Below, one piece after another: positions 30,088 through 39,697 of a DNA stretch of 64,000 bases (within the stretch, counting starts at the first letter, position 1; each line of letters starts with the position of its first letter). Source of the DNA: Trypanosoma brucei gambiense DAL972 (taxonomy: Eukaryota > Euglenozoa > Kinetoplastea > Trypanosomatida > Trypanosomatidae). The stretch lies in assembly GCF_000210295.1 (NCBI RefSeq), contig NC_026742.1, positions 372,001 to 436,000 on the forward strand, given 5' to 3'. Position numbers and translations under genes: made by a program. The notes under the pieces are model-generated. The model was not told the origin of the DNA. It saw nothing but the letters and a program-made list of their open reading frames with translations, and searched no databases.

Positions 30088-31907
30088 AGATAAAAGAAAA
30101 AGAAAAATGGACCATTTTGTCATGTTGATCTGTCTTGTGACCGGCACTATTACTTTAAGGCTAAACTCCATGTGAGAATGTCCGTAATAACACAACTTCG
30201 CACTGTCCCTTCGTTGTATTTGTTGGTGATGGGAACTTGCTTGCACTGGTCGTACCAATGATGTTGCCTACTGTTGTTTTCTATATAAACTGTTGGTGAC
30301 TGCGTCTACTGTTGCGCCATCGAAGGGAAAGATAGAGTAGCACCATGACGTCTAGGTCTTTTTAGTTATGATTTGCGGTCGCCCCGACTGGTGTACCTGC
30401 CACGATTCCATAACTCCTGACCCCTCCTCCTGAACAGCCTGAGCTTATCGATTTGCTTCGCGGGGGGCATGCTGCTGTGCTACCAGCCAGTTACACCAAG
30501 TATTGAAAATAAACATCGAGGCTTCTTTTTCTGGGGAACTTTGGAGTGCGGGGTTTCAACTTTACTGGAGTGTCGCAAAACTAGTAACGAGTCTGGTTGA
30601 GTGCTCCGACTTTAACCTTTGCCATGTAAGGAAAGGTACGTAGGTCCGCAGCCTCACAAGCAGTGATTTTAATAAACTCTTCGAACTTCTTTACCTCGCA
30701 CGAGATTGTAGCTGCTGATACGTCACACTTGTTTTGCTGATCATGCGAAATACTCAGGTTTGTTGTTGGTGGACACTCTTCCTTTGCCCTAGCTTCCATG
30801 AAAGGTGCATGAATACTAAGAAAAATAGTGAAGAGGGAGATATGTTGTACGAATGGGTGTGCCGTCTTTGTTAGATGTGGTTCAAACCACAACGTCATAT
30901 ACGCGTATACTTGGGAACCAAAAAGTGGCGTTGAAGTTGAGTGTCTTTTTTGCCTGTTGTAATGAAACTGGAACAGATTTCTCTCTTCAGTGATGTTACT
31001 TTGTTAATGCACTTTCTGTGTTGGCCCGACAGTGTCGACAGAATGCACAACCAGAAGGAAAAAGAGTTAGAGGCTCTAACCGAGATGTTGGCGGCATGAA
31101 GAATGATGGTAAAATTGATTTCCCCCTTTGAACTGGAAGAACATCTCGTCAGTGCATCACTTCCTTGGGGGAGGGGTGCCTTATTCTTTGTTGTTAATAT
31201 TGTTTGGCCACACAGATAACAGTTGAATTCAACTGCTGATTGATGCTAACTATGTCAAAATCTACATTGTTGCTTATATGCGCGTGTCTGCGAAAGCAGA
31301 TTGTTATCGGTTCGATTGGCTACATATGCATGCCCGCATTTCAGAACTGAATGTCTGTTCGAGATCCCGTTGCCGCACAGAATCTGGCGTGAAAACACAA
31401 GGGAATGCATTCAAGGGATCACCCTTGCGATGGGGGAGTGCAATAATTCACACCCGGAAATCGGGAAGGAATTAGTTCTCACGCTCCCTTTTATTTTGTA
31501 TTCCTTTGGGAGTGCTGAGGTGCATGTGACGTGCTGCCACTTGAGTTATTTCCACGTTGAAGACGAAGGCTGAAATGGCCGCTCGTTAAAGTGTCGTTCC
31601 AAGGATACTAATGAAATTCATCAATATTCCAGTTGAACGATACATTGGCAGGTTGTTATATGCTCCGTTTAACGGCAATCCTTACTGAGTGGCCGCGGTT
31701 GGCTCATCACGGCTATTTTCCTTTTAGTTTCATCATAAGCATTCAGTAGAAAGTTACTATTATTCTTGATATTTTGGTGGTTGTGATGTGGAGTTAAAAG
31801 GCTTTATGCAACTCTTCTTGTTACATCGCTGTTGCTGCTATGTGTGCAGTTTTTTCTTCCAGTAGGCTGAAGGCGGTACCCATATTTTTGCTGAACCAAA
31901 TTTACAA
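30088..31907. other. 1.8-kb intergenic region without a convincing gene
   Basis: Only short frames are present. The longest (30581-30898) is on the minus strand, against the direction of the block. A GGTTCGATT string at 31309-31317 recalls a tRNA B box but lacks the following CC and no A box or cloverleaf is evident. Likely the 3' UTR of PPX1 plus spacer. Confidence 0.5.
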
Positions 31908-32078
31908 ATGTCGCGCGGCAACCAACGGGAACTTGCTCGCGAAAAGAACTTGAAAAAGAAGGAGAAGACAAAGGGGCAACGGGACGACGGATTAACTTTC
32001 GCCCAACGAAAAGAAGCTGATGCCGAGCGGATGCGCAGAAAACAAGCGGAGGCTGATGCGCGGAAGACTGGCTGTTGA
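31908..32078 (+). CDS. SERF/4F5-like small basic protein (56 aa)
   Basis: A 56-codon gene starting MSRGNQRELAREKNLKKKEK, the hallmark N-terminus of the SERF (small EDRK-rich factor, 4F5) family, followed by a charged helical tail (DGLTFAQRKEADAERMRRK). SERF proteins are small, highly charged, mostly disordered nuclear or cytosolic proteins linked to nucleic-acid binding and modulation of protein aggregation. The tail differs from animal SERF but the first 20 residues are diagnostic. It lies on the coding strand of the block and ends TGA at 32078. It is easily missed because of its size. Confidence 0.85.
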   Translation: MSRGNQRELAREKNLKKKEKTKGQRDDGLTFAQRKEADAERMRRKQAEADARKTGC

Positions 32079-32505
32079 ATATGATTCGTTGCGCGGGGCT
32101 TCCCATAGGACCCATGAAACTTGTCGACCTATTTGCTAGATACCTGATGGTTACCCTGTTTTCTGCCAGAACACAACATTCGTTGAGCCTTCAGTTGAAC
32201 ACCCAATGGTTTCCGGACTGCATGCCAAATACAAGAAACTGGGGGTTGCGGTATGCCGTGTCTCCCCTTTTTAAATATGAGTAATGAAGGACACGACTTG
32301 CATTAATAAAGGACACACTATCCTCCACGATTCTGAGAAGAGCAGTTCAACAGGAGGGATTAACCACAGGACCGCAGATGTTACTTGTTCCTCAATTTTT
32401 CAAATAACGTTCAACACTACTCGGCTAGTTGTTTTGCTATTCATTTTCTCCCCCCAATGATCTTTCATTTTTTCCATCTGGCATTATCTTCTGCGAGTGC
32501 AGATT
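32079..32505. other. Intergenic; 3' UTR and acceptor
   Basis: Ends with a pyrimidine-rich tract (TTTTCTCC..., CTTTCATTTTTTCCATCTG at about 32445-32480) and CAG right before ATG 32506, consistent with a spliced leader site. No gene seen. Confidence 0.55.
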
Positions 32506-33012
32506 ATGTCGTACTACGACAAGTCTGACAAAATAGGCTATGACGACACTGACAAAGAGCTTAACGAAGAGCTGGAGGAGATGCTCGCTCGAACACCCCC
32601 TCATATTCAACGACATTTGCAACATCGTATTCACGATGGCATACTGCAGCGTATGAAAGAGGATACCGCGCGAAGGTGCTGGGAGTTCATCAAAAAGTAT
32701 GAAACATGTGTCAATAGCGTCAAGCCATATGACTTAACGGACTGCCGTCCCCATAGGGACGCCCTCAATGATTGTGCCCACGAGGTGAACCGCGAACAAA
32801 TCTATCAAAAGTATCGTATGATGTATCTCCGAGGTGAACTTCTCAAATTACATGAGAGCCGCCTTGGTCAAAAAATGGAGACCATGAAGGTCCGTGCACC
32901 CGATTCGATTAGGGGATGGAAGCCGGACTATGCACCGAAGTATGCGGAAATGATGTCAGATATTGGACTAAATTTGGGGCCGGAGGCGGCGGACGAGCGA
33001 AAGCTCAGCTAA
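32506..33012 (+). CDS. Twin-Cx9C (CMC1/CHCH-like) mitochondrial protein (168 aa)
   Basis: Contains two Cx9C motifs, CWEFIKKYETC and CRPHRDALNDC, separated by 11 residues, the coiled-coil-helix-coiled-coil-helix arrangement of CMC1-type proteins. Such proteins are oxidised and trapped in the intermembrane space by the Mia40/Erv1 relay and often assist cytochrome c oxidase assembly (CMC1, COX biogenesis). Here there is a 60-residue acidic N-terminal extension and a roughly 75-residue C-terminal helical extension, so it is longer than yeast CMC1 (about 110). The ATG at 32506 (MSYYDKSDK) is used. Function in COX assembly is inferred. Confidence 0.8.
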   Translation: MSYYDKSDKIGYDDTDKELNEELEEMLARTPPHIQRHLQHRIHDGILQRMKEDTARRCWEFIKKYETCVNSVKPYDLTDCRPHRDALNDCAHEVNREQIYQKYRMMYLRGELLKLHESRLGQKMETMKVRAPDSIRGWKPDYAPKYAEMMSDIGLNLGPEAADERKLS

Positions 33013-33179
33013 CAGGTGAAAAAGTGCGCTTCGCTTTCAAAGGAAAAAACTTTTTCCCGGAGGAGTGGAGGGGTGACCGGCCTGCTGTCGGTTTCTATTT
33101 CTGTAACCAGGATTCCTTTTCTTTTTTTTAAAAAAAAAACACGACCTTCCACCATTGTGTTTGTATTATAGAAGACTAC

Positions 33180-34400
33180 ATGTTGCATGCCGTTCGTCTA
33201 CTCTCATGTTGGCGTCCCGCTGCCATTCAACACTTGCCCGACGTTGCCCCCCAGGCACCGGTTCAGGAGGTCGAAAAGTCGCATGCTCGATATCGGCCGC
33301 TCTCTCTGAGGGCTAGACAGACTCTTTCGGAAAAATCTGATGACCTTCAGTATCACGTCGTGACTCAGGAATGGTTTGGGGAACGTGTTGACAGCTTTCT
33401 TACATGCCATTATCCCCAGTGGGACTACGAAACTATCAAAAGATTGGTGCAGCAGGGACACATATATAGGTATAGGAAGAACGGGAAAAAGAAATTTACT
33501 CGTCTCACAGACAGATTGGAGTTCGATGAACTGCTTGTCGTACCAACACGAGCCTTCTGGGAGAAGCAACTTGCTCCCCCCAGTGGTGTCCTAGAGGAGA
33601 CTGACGGGCCGAAGTTTAAGTTGTCAGCTACTGCACGAGAAATGGCTCATAATATGGTGCTATTTAAAAACGAGCATGTTATAGTAATAAACAAGCCCCA
33701 TGGTTTACCTATGATGCCGACAGACGACCCTCAGGAGATGAGTATAGCTGCGATGTTGCCAGCCTGGAAATTCACGAACGTTGCGAAGCCAGTTGTTTGT
33801 CATAACCTAGACAGGGAAACTAGTGGGTGCGTTGTGCTAGCTAGGACAAGAAATGCACATCGTATGCTGGGTCGAATGTTTGTGAAGCGGGTGGTACCCA
33901 ATAGTGTGTACTGGAGTTTCTGCGTTGGTAAACCAACGGTTAATTATGGTAGGGTGCGTATGCACTTTGACATAACCAGGGGGAATAAAGGCGATATTAT
34001 CGTTGCAAGGCCTTCGCCAACCAAGACGTCCAAAGTGGCTATCGCTGAGTTTGTTGTCAATGCAAGCGCCCTAGAGTTTGGTAGCTTTATTTCCTTTTAT
34101 CCGCTAACAACCCGTCGCCACCAGGAACGAATTATGGCAGCACATGCCCTGCGCTGTCCGGTGTTGGGGGATGCTAAGTATGGAGGCGACGCGGCCTTTC
34201 CATCGTCGCTGTCGCTTTTTTGGGATCCTGAAAACAAGGGTTTGCCACTTCATCTACATCATCGCAAAATTCAATTACCCTACAAAAATACGGCGGGGGA
34301 GTTTATTTGTGTCACTGCCCCTCTTCCCACCCAAATGGAGAAGACATTTAAAAAACTTGGATGGCCATGTGAAGTGGACGACCCGCTGATACCGGGCTGA
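33180..34400 (+). CDS. RluA-family pseudouridine synthase, probably mitochondrial (406 aa)
   Basis: An RNA pseudouridine synthase of the RluA/RluD family, converting uridines in rRNA or other RNA. An N-terminal extension (1-50), basic and with few acidic residues, could target mitochondria. An S4-like RNA-binding segment lies at about 58-122 (ERVDSFLTCHYPQWDYETIK). The catalytic motif reads HNLDRETSGCVVLA (208-221) with the essential aspartate D211; the usual Arg of HRLD is Asn here. The remaining fold markers are present (VINKPHGLP at 169-177, RRHQERIMAAHALRCPVLGD near 320-340). Similar enzymes take part in trypanosomatid mitoribosome assembly, a possible role. Confidence 0.88.
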   Translation: MLHAVRLLSCWRPAAIQHLPDVAPQAPVQEVEKSHARYRPLSLRARQTLSEKSDDLQYHVVTQEWFGERVDSFLTCHYPQWDYETIKRLVQQGHIYRYRKNGKKKFTRLTDRLEFDELLVVPTRAFWEKQLAPPSGVLEETDGPKFKLSATAREMAHNMVLFKNEHVIVINKPHGLPMMPTDDPQEMSIAAMLPAWKFTNVAKPVVCHNLDRETSGCVVLARTRNAHRMLGRMFVKRVVPNSVYWSFCVGKPTVNYGRVRMHFDITRGNKGDIIVARPSPTKTSKVAIAEFVVNASALEFGSFISFYPLTTRRHQERIMAAHALRCPVLGDAKYGGDAAFPSSLSLFWDPENKGLPLHLHHRKIQLPYKNTAGEFICVTAPLPTQMEKTFKKLGWPCEVDDPLIPG

Positions 34401-34747
34401 TATCAATGAATCCCAACGCGCACCCTGTCATGAGGTAGCTTTGTCGTGTGTCTCTTCTAGTTTTTCTCCGGGTGTTGCTTGCGGGAGCGAGTGCCTCGCG
34501 TCGACCGGTTGTAAGACTAGGGTCGATGGACGGTACACGTTGGTGAAAGAACTGAACGGGTGTTGTTTGACCTTTGCTTTCCTCGCTCTTCCTCCGTCGC
34601 TGTTTATATACTTACTCGCTGCTAGAATGAAGATTTTCTTTTCGTGTTTTCACTTCTTTACTCCTTTTTGCGATGGGTCCACATGCTATATCTAAAAGCA
34701 TCGGTTAAAATCTGATAGCGTGGGAACAAGTCATTGGCGTGCATGGA
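34401..34747. other. Intergenic; splice region
   Basis: A T/C-rich tract at about 34628-34672 followed by AAAAGCATCGG provides a likely acceptor for the GNAT gene. No other element seen. Confidence 0.55.
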
Positions 34748-35818
34748 ATGAACCGAGCGGCTCGCATTATTCCCCCACACCGGTACCGCACCGCAGACGG
34801 CGAGCAGTTTACGATCAGACATATCAGGAACCGCACCGCATATAACAGCGAGTGGGTAGAGGTCCGTGAGCGGCTTGTGAGTGGCGCCTCACTGTTACCA
34901 CAAGTTTTGGATGTAGCGAGCGATTCGTCGTTGTCAGTAATTTTTATTGCTGTTGGAAGTGAGGAATCTGCGGAGACCGGGATCATGGGCTATGTTGTTG
35001 TAAATATGAGCTTCATAGCATCAAAAACCGTCTCAGTTGCATGGATATCCGTTTTGAATCGCTTCCGTGGGAGACACGTGGGCCGTTCTCTGTTGCACCA
35101 TGTAGATAGCTTCTGTCGGGCAAACATGATAAATCACATAGAGGCTATGCGGACGGATGGTTTGACGAATCTGTTTAAAAAGTGTGGATTTCGTTTGTCA
35201 GCTTCTCCTGTCATATTCAAATCAAAGGCACAACGAAAAGACGTTCAGTTACCCAGCCAACCGCAAGTCCCCTATTGTATCACCAGCGGTGCCGTAACCC
35301 TCCGTTGTACAACTGCGGAAGACAGAAAAGGGTGGTCTTTATGTATTTTGGAAGCGTGCAGCTACCTATCCGGCTGTACTGAACTAGTTGTAAATGCCTT
35401 TTCGGCCGATTTTCGTGTTTCTGCAGTGAACAGCGAAACTAAACGCATAATAGGGATTGTATCAATTGACTCCACTGGATGGATCCCGCTCATTGCATGC
35501 CTCCAAGAGTATCGTGGCCAAGGTCTGGGCTCATTTATGATGTTTATTGCTATGGAATGGCTCAGGCGGCAAGGTGGCAGCGAGGTCACCTTGAGCCCAT
35601 TAAATGCAAGCGTTGTCAACTTCTACAAGCGTTGGTCCTTTGTCGTGGACAAGAAGTCTGCAGGGAAGAGAAAGCGTTGCGACGATGGGATCCCTATCCT
35701 TGTAAGGAGGCTTAGCGAGGGCGAACGCTTTCTGCCGGATGGGTATGAACTGGAAGATTTCGTTCATTTCGCTTCATCAAAGCAGAATGATACCCTCAGG
35801 GTGGCTGGGAGCGGCTGA
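34748..35818 (+). CDS. Tandem GNAT-domain acetyltransferase-like protein (356 aa)
   Basis: Two GCN5-related N-acetyltransferase folds in a row. The first (about 15-175) has the acetyl-CoA loop VLNRFRGRHVGRSLLHHVDS, in which the final G/A of R/QxxGxG/A is replaced. The second (about 185-320) has ACLQEYRGQGLGSFMMFIAM, a complete YRGQGLG loop, followed by TLSPLNASVVNFYKRWSF, the typical beta-alpha end motif. So the second is the likely catalytic domain and the first may be degenerate. Substrate is unknown. The kinetoplastid kinetochore acetyltransferase KKT23 is also a GNAT protein of similar size, but nothing here allows that assignment. ATG 34748 is the first in frame. Confidence 0.78.
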   Translation: MNRAARIIPPHRYRTADGEQFTIRHIRNRTAYNSEWVEVRERLVSGASLLPQVLDVASDSSLSVIFIAVGSEESAETGIMGYVVVNMSFIASKTVSVAWISVLNRFRGRHVGRSLLHHVDSFCRANMINHIEAMRTDGLTNLFKKCGFRLSASPVIFKSKAQRKDVQLPSQPQVPYCITSGAVTLRCTTAEDRKGWSLCILEACSYLSGCTELVVNAFSADFRVSAVNSETKRIIGIVSIDSTGWIPLIACLQEYRGQGLGSFMMFIAMEWLRRQGGSEVTLSPLNASVVNFYKRWSFVVDKKSAGKRKRCDDGIPILVRRLSEGERFLPDGYELEDFVHFASSKQNDTLRVAGSG

Positions 35819-36230
35819 GGTGGACAACAAGGAATTTGTCCACGCGGCGAAACTATCAACTCATATAACATTAATTAACACGGCACATGATGGTCGTTGT
35901 TCGAGGTGGGCCCCATGGTGTACTAGATATATGCTATGTTGCCACCGGATCCTGATCGCACCCTAGTGTTTACTTCCTCATCTTGTTTGTATTGTGCCTT
36001 TCGTACTTTTGTCTTTCCTACCTTCGGGCTGCTTAGCAACCTATTCATTGAAGTTTTTTCCCCTCTAGGGTTGTCGTCGTGTCGATTGCACGGGGCGTGA
36101 AAAGTGAACCGCCCACGTATCGCTCGCATCACCTTCGAGTGGGTAGAAAGTACGAGTCCACACCGCGTAAGACGTGCTCGTGTGACCGAGCCAGGCAAAG
36201 CGGAGTAACTCAGTTCGAAGTAAGGGGAAA
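35819..36230. other. Intergenic, no gene seen
   Basis: Contains a TTTTTTCCCCTCTAG tract at about 36053-36068, a good acceptor candidate for thioredoxin, giving a 5' UTR of about 160 nt. Confidence 0.55.
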
Positions 36231-36554
36231 ATGTCGGTAGTGGATGTTTATAGCGTGGAACAGTTCAGAAACATAATGAGCGAAGACATTCTCACAGTGG
36301 CTTGGTTTACTGCCGTGTGGTGCGGTCCATGCAAAACTATCGAGAGACCTATGGAGAAGATTGCGTACGAATTTCCAACGGTGAAGTTTGCCAAAGTGGA
36401 TGCCGACAACAATTCTGAAATAGTGTCCAAGTGCAGGGTGTTACAGCTCCCTACCTTCATTATCGCGCGGAGCGGAAAAATGCTTGGACATGTGATTGGA
36501 GCTAACCCTGGAATGCTGAGACAAAAATTAAGAGATATCATCAAAGACAACTAA
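36231..36554 (+). CDS. TRX: Thioredoxin
   Basis: A 107-residue classical thioredoxin with active site W30-C-G-P-C34 and cis-proline P74 (LQLPTFII). The whole one-domain fold is present, starting at residue 1 without targeting signal, so it is cytosolic. In trypanosomes trypanothione rather than thioredoxin reductase is the main electron donor, and the single classical thioredoxin can be reduced by trypanothione (established for T. brucei). It would serve ribonucleotide reductase or peroxidase disulfides. Start is clear (MSVVDVYSVEQF). Confidence 0.95.
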   Translation: MSVVDVYSVEQFRNIMSEDILTVAWFTAVWCGPCKTIERPMEKIAYEFPTVKFAKVDADNNSEIVSKCRVLQLPTFIIARSGKMLGHVIGANPGMLRQKLRDIIKDN

Positions 36555-37080
36555 GAGTTCCGGAGAAAAGGGGCACAGTACAGCGAGTCATACCCCTTTT
36601 TTCACAGCACCACGGGGGGAAGTCAGTGGGGTATGGGAATAACAAATCAGGATGGTAAGTCCCACTGGCATCTTTTTTTTTTTCTTAAAAGCTTCGGCTG
36701 TGCACTGGTGTATGGCGTTTTCTCAGAGTGTAGTAAAGGGAAAATGGAGCGGAATTTCACCGCGTTCCGGGGAGGGGAACGTGTGTGTGTGTGTGTGTGT
36801 GTTCTCGCCACATCGCATCCAACTGATGAAGGTAGCTTTCTTGCTTGCGTTCATTGGCAACAATTGTGGGATCTCTGTTCGTTCTGCTTCGTGCAGACTC
36901 TGGTTTTCTGATTTGCATTGCGTTAACACCGTTCCCGTGCATTTAAGGAAGGAAGCACACTTGTGGAGACCATAGGAAAAGCGCAGAGTAGCTTTACAAG
37001 TTGAAAGCATTTCATTTGTGCGAGAGTCCCGTACACACGGGAGTGAAGTCAGTTTAAGTGCGGTTTTGCCCCTATAGCCT
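36555..37080. other. Intergenic with (GT)11 microsatellite
   Basis: A perfect GT run lies at 36781-36802 and a T10 tract near 36672. A GGTTTTGCCCCTATAG acceptor sits three bases before the enkurin start codon. No gene seen. Confidence 0.6.
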
Positions 37081-37842
37081 ATGCCGACCGGTGCCGCCAG
37101 GCTGAATTTCCTTCAGATAAAGGAGCAGCAGCAGCTGAACCGCGAACGCCTCCGAGAAGCAGCAGTAGAGGAACAGCGTGCCAAGGAGGCTCTGTGTCGC
37201 CAGAAGGAGCAGTACAGCCACGTGCAGTCCCATGGGTATGGGCGAGTTGTCGGTAAACCCGCCAGCGACGTGCAGATAAAAGTGTATATACGCGAGTGCG
37301 ATGGTGAAAGGGCGCAATGTCATACTTTTATGGAGAGTGAAGCTATGAGACACAATGCTAGCTGCAAGCAAGAAGGGAAGCCAAGGCCTGCACAACCTCC
37401 TAGGCAAAAGGTGCAGAAGCTGCCCCCCGTTGCTGCGCCGCCACAAAAGAAACAGGAGCACACTCAACAGCAACAACAGCGGTTGTCAGGCTCAGCCAAT
37501 GCATCCGACACCCAACGGGGAATCGTGCCAAAATACTTACTGCAGCGGAAGGCTGAGCTGGCAGCACAGAAGGAGGCCACGCAACGTGAAGCAGAACGAC
37601 AGAGGGAAATAGCCAGATATCCCCCGGGGCATCGTCTCGTAAGCGAGGAAGAAAGGAAGGAAACACTTGAAAAGCTTGCCGCTAGGCGACGCGAGTTGGA
37701 AATGGAACTTCACAAAATTCCCATCCGCTATGATACACAATCAATCAAGGAAAGGAGGTCGAAGATAGAAAACGAGCTGAGTGAAATTGAGGCTGCGGAG
37801 CGAAAGTTTGGTTCAGCAAAGGAGCTCTTCGTTCCCATATAG
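37081..37842 (+). CDS. ENKUR: Enkurin-domain axonemal protein (253 aa)
   Basis: The C-terminal 105 residues form an enkurin domain: VPKYLLQRKAEL (149-160), then PPGHRLVSEEERKETLEKLA and a conserved helical pair ending SEIEAAERKFGSAKELFV. The N-terminal half is glutamine/arginine-rich helix plus a Pro/Gln linker (about 100-135, with a Q-run). In animals and algae enkurin is a microtubule inner protein of ciliary doublets and binds calmodulin; kinetoplastid orthologues are flagellar. Length (253) is the same as mammalian enkurin (about 256). Spliced leader acceptor CTATAG immediately precedes ATG 37081. Confidence 0.93.
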   Translation: MPTGAARLNFLQIKEQQQLNRERLREAAVEEQRAKEALCRQKEQYSHVQSHGYGRVVGKPASDVQIKVYIRECDGERAQCHTFMESEAMRHNASCKQEGKPRPAQPPRQKVQKLPPVAAPPQKKQEHTQQQQQRLSGSANASDTQRGIVPKYLLQRKAELAAQKEATQREAERQREIARYPPGHRLVSEEERKETLEKLAARRRELEMELHKIPIRYDTQSIKERRSKIENELSEIEAAERKFGSAKELFVPI

Positions 37843-39697
37843 GTTCGAAACGATAGACAATGCGTATAGATTTGTATATGAACAGGGGCTTTCCCTCTCG
37901 TCGTATCCACGACTGCCTCCAATGTACCCGGTAAGGGAACACAATTTTTGGTTATTTCACTGTTGTGGAGCGGCGCCATTTAGTTCGAAAATGTTCTCCC
38001 CCCCTGAATAAAATGCATGCATGTGTTAGCTGTAGTACCTCTCTCGTTATATTTTGGAATTTACAAGCGCAGACTTACGACCACCACCCGGAGCTTCCGT
38101 TTGCTATCATTCTGCGATGTGCATGCAACAACGGGCTTGCGATGCGTCACGTGTTGATATTGTCTCAACGGCTCAACTCTCTGGGTCCCTTTTTTCCACC
38201 ACTGCAGCAAGTAGTTTTATGTCCTTGATTAACAGGAATCATGGGGCCACACCCTCTTTCCCACTCCCGCACCGTTGAGTCGTTTCTGCAAGCTTGTTAC
38301 GAACACTCTGTAGACAAACAAAGGGTGGTATGTAAACGTATATATGTACCCCGGGAGCGCGTGCTCGTCGGGATTCGGTGACGGATGGAGGTATCGCAGC
38401 TAACCAGTGGCGTTGTGTTCCCTTAGCGGGGGGCAAAGTAAAACATCACCGCGAGAGGTGGTTGGACTCGAGGTAGCTGGGGAGGCGCGGCGCTGGAAAA
38501 AAAAGAGATCGTAGTTTGAAGGAGGGGGTGCAGTGGACACGGCAGGTTCGGCGAGAGAGTTGGGTCCCTTATTCCGTGTGGAAGAAAGGGAAGACTCTCA
38601 AATTGTTGTCACTACCTCCGTAATTATGCATCGGGACATTGCTGGGTTCACTAACACCGTCATTTTCCTCGGGCCAAGCTCAAAGAAAAGGGGGGGGGTC
38701 GGGGATACGGTTGACGATAGCACTTGGCGGCAATTGTTTTGCAGGTTGCACAGCTAGTTAGCTTGGGTCCTGACGTGATGTGGAAGTGTGTCCCTTTTGT
38801 CTGCCACCGGCGCGAGGTCTCAACGTGACCTCGGCAGCCGTAACCGTAGAAGTGGGCGAATCGGGTGGAAGTTCCGAGTACTTTTGTCGTTTCGCGGGTT
38901 CACTACAAGGGACAGGATTCGACGTCCGCGGGTTCGCTTCTCGTCGTGTCCTGCTGTTTTGCTCAAACGATCTTTTTCCTACGGGTTCACAAGGTTGGCT
39001 GTTGCCACTCCGTAGCTACCAGGAACGTCTGTTGCGTTAATGAAACTTCTATGCACCTTTGCGATGCAGAAGCTGAGGTGAATTGGCTTTGGATCTGGTT
39101 ACGATCGTAACCTACCAAGGTGCCCGGTTGTACGTCGGCTGATTGCGCATCTGCGTCCCCGTCATTTACCTAGAGTTACTGTGTTACGTGAAAAAAAGAG
39201 AGCTGTAGTTTGTGCCCCTGCTGCGCGATGAATGAGGGAGCTTCCCGGATGGAGAAAGTATCGAGTGCAGCGCCAGTTGGAGGGGAGGGAAAACCTCATG
39301 ATTTTGTTCATCCATTGAGAATACTTGTGCCGTAATAAATGCTCACGTTTTTTCGCCCCTCACTACGGAGTTTTTCATACTTCACTGCTGTTGATGTCCT
39401 TTGTCCGACTGTTTGTTGTTCTCGGCACCCATATTACGCGCGGTGGTGTCTATACTGTAACTGAGCCATGCAGAGGTGCAATTCATCACCTTGCAACTGG
39501 CTAATGTCCTCACCTTATCCACCCCGTCATCTCCCGTAGCCTTTGTTTTGCTCGTTCACCTGGACAAGGGCCGGCGGCTTCCTCTTAAAGTGAAACAAGT
39601 TGTAAAAAAAAAAAGTGATTGTATAACTCTTTGAAACTCAACTTTCTCTTTTGGCTGTGAAAGAAGGCCGTGCGCAGTGTTCCTTCAGACTTTAACC
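37843..39697. other. 1.85-kb intergenic region, no gene supported
   Basis: Contains several open frames below 90 codons (38533-38757, 38780-39040, 38788-39015) in overlapping phases with no family similarity, a G7 run near 38690 and a terminal pyrimidine tract with several AGs (about 39625-39690) serving the downstream gene. Overlapping frames of this kind at about 50 percent GC are expected by chance. A non-coding RNA is possible but not visible. Confidence 0.5.

Noticed and set aside
31309..31317. GGTTCGATT resembling a tRNA B box
   Set aside because: Lacks the CC of the consensus, no A box at the right distance and no acceptor stem pairing.
34748..35818. Assignment of the tandem GNAT as kinetochore protein KKT23
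   Set aside because: Size is similar, but KKT23 is to my recollection on a different T. brucei chromosome from the other genes here and no specific motif supports it.
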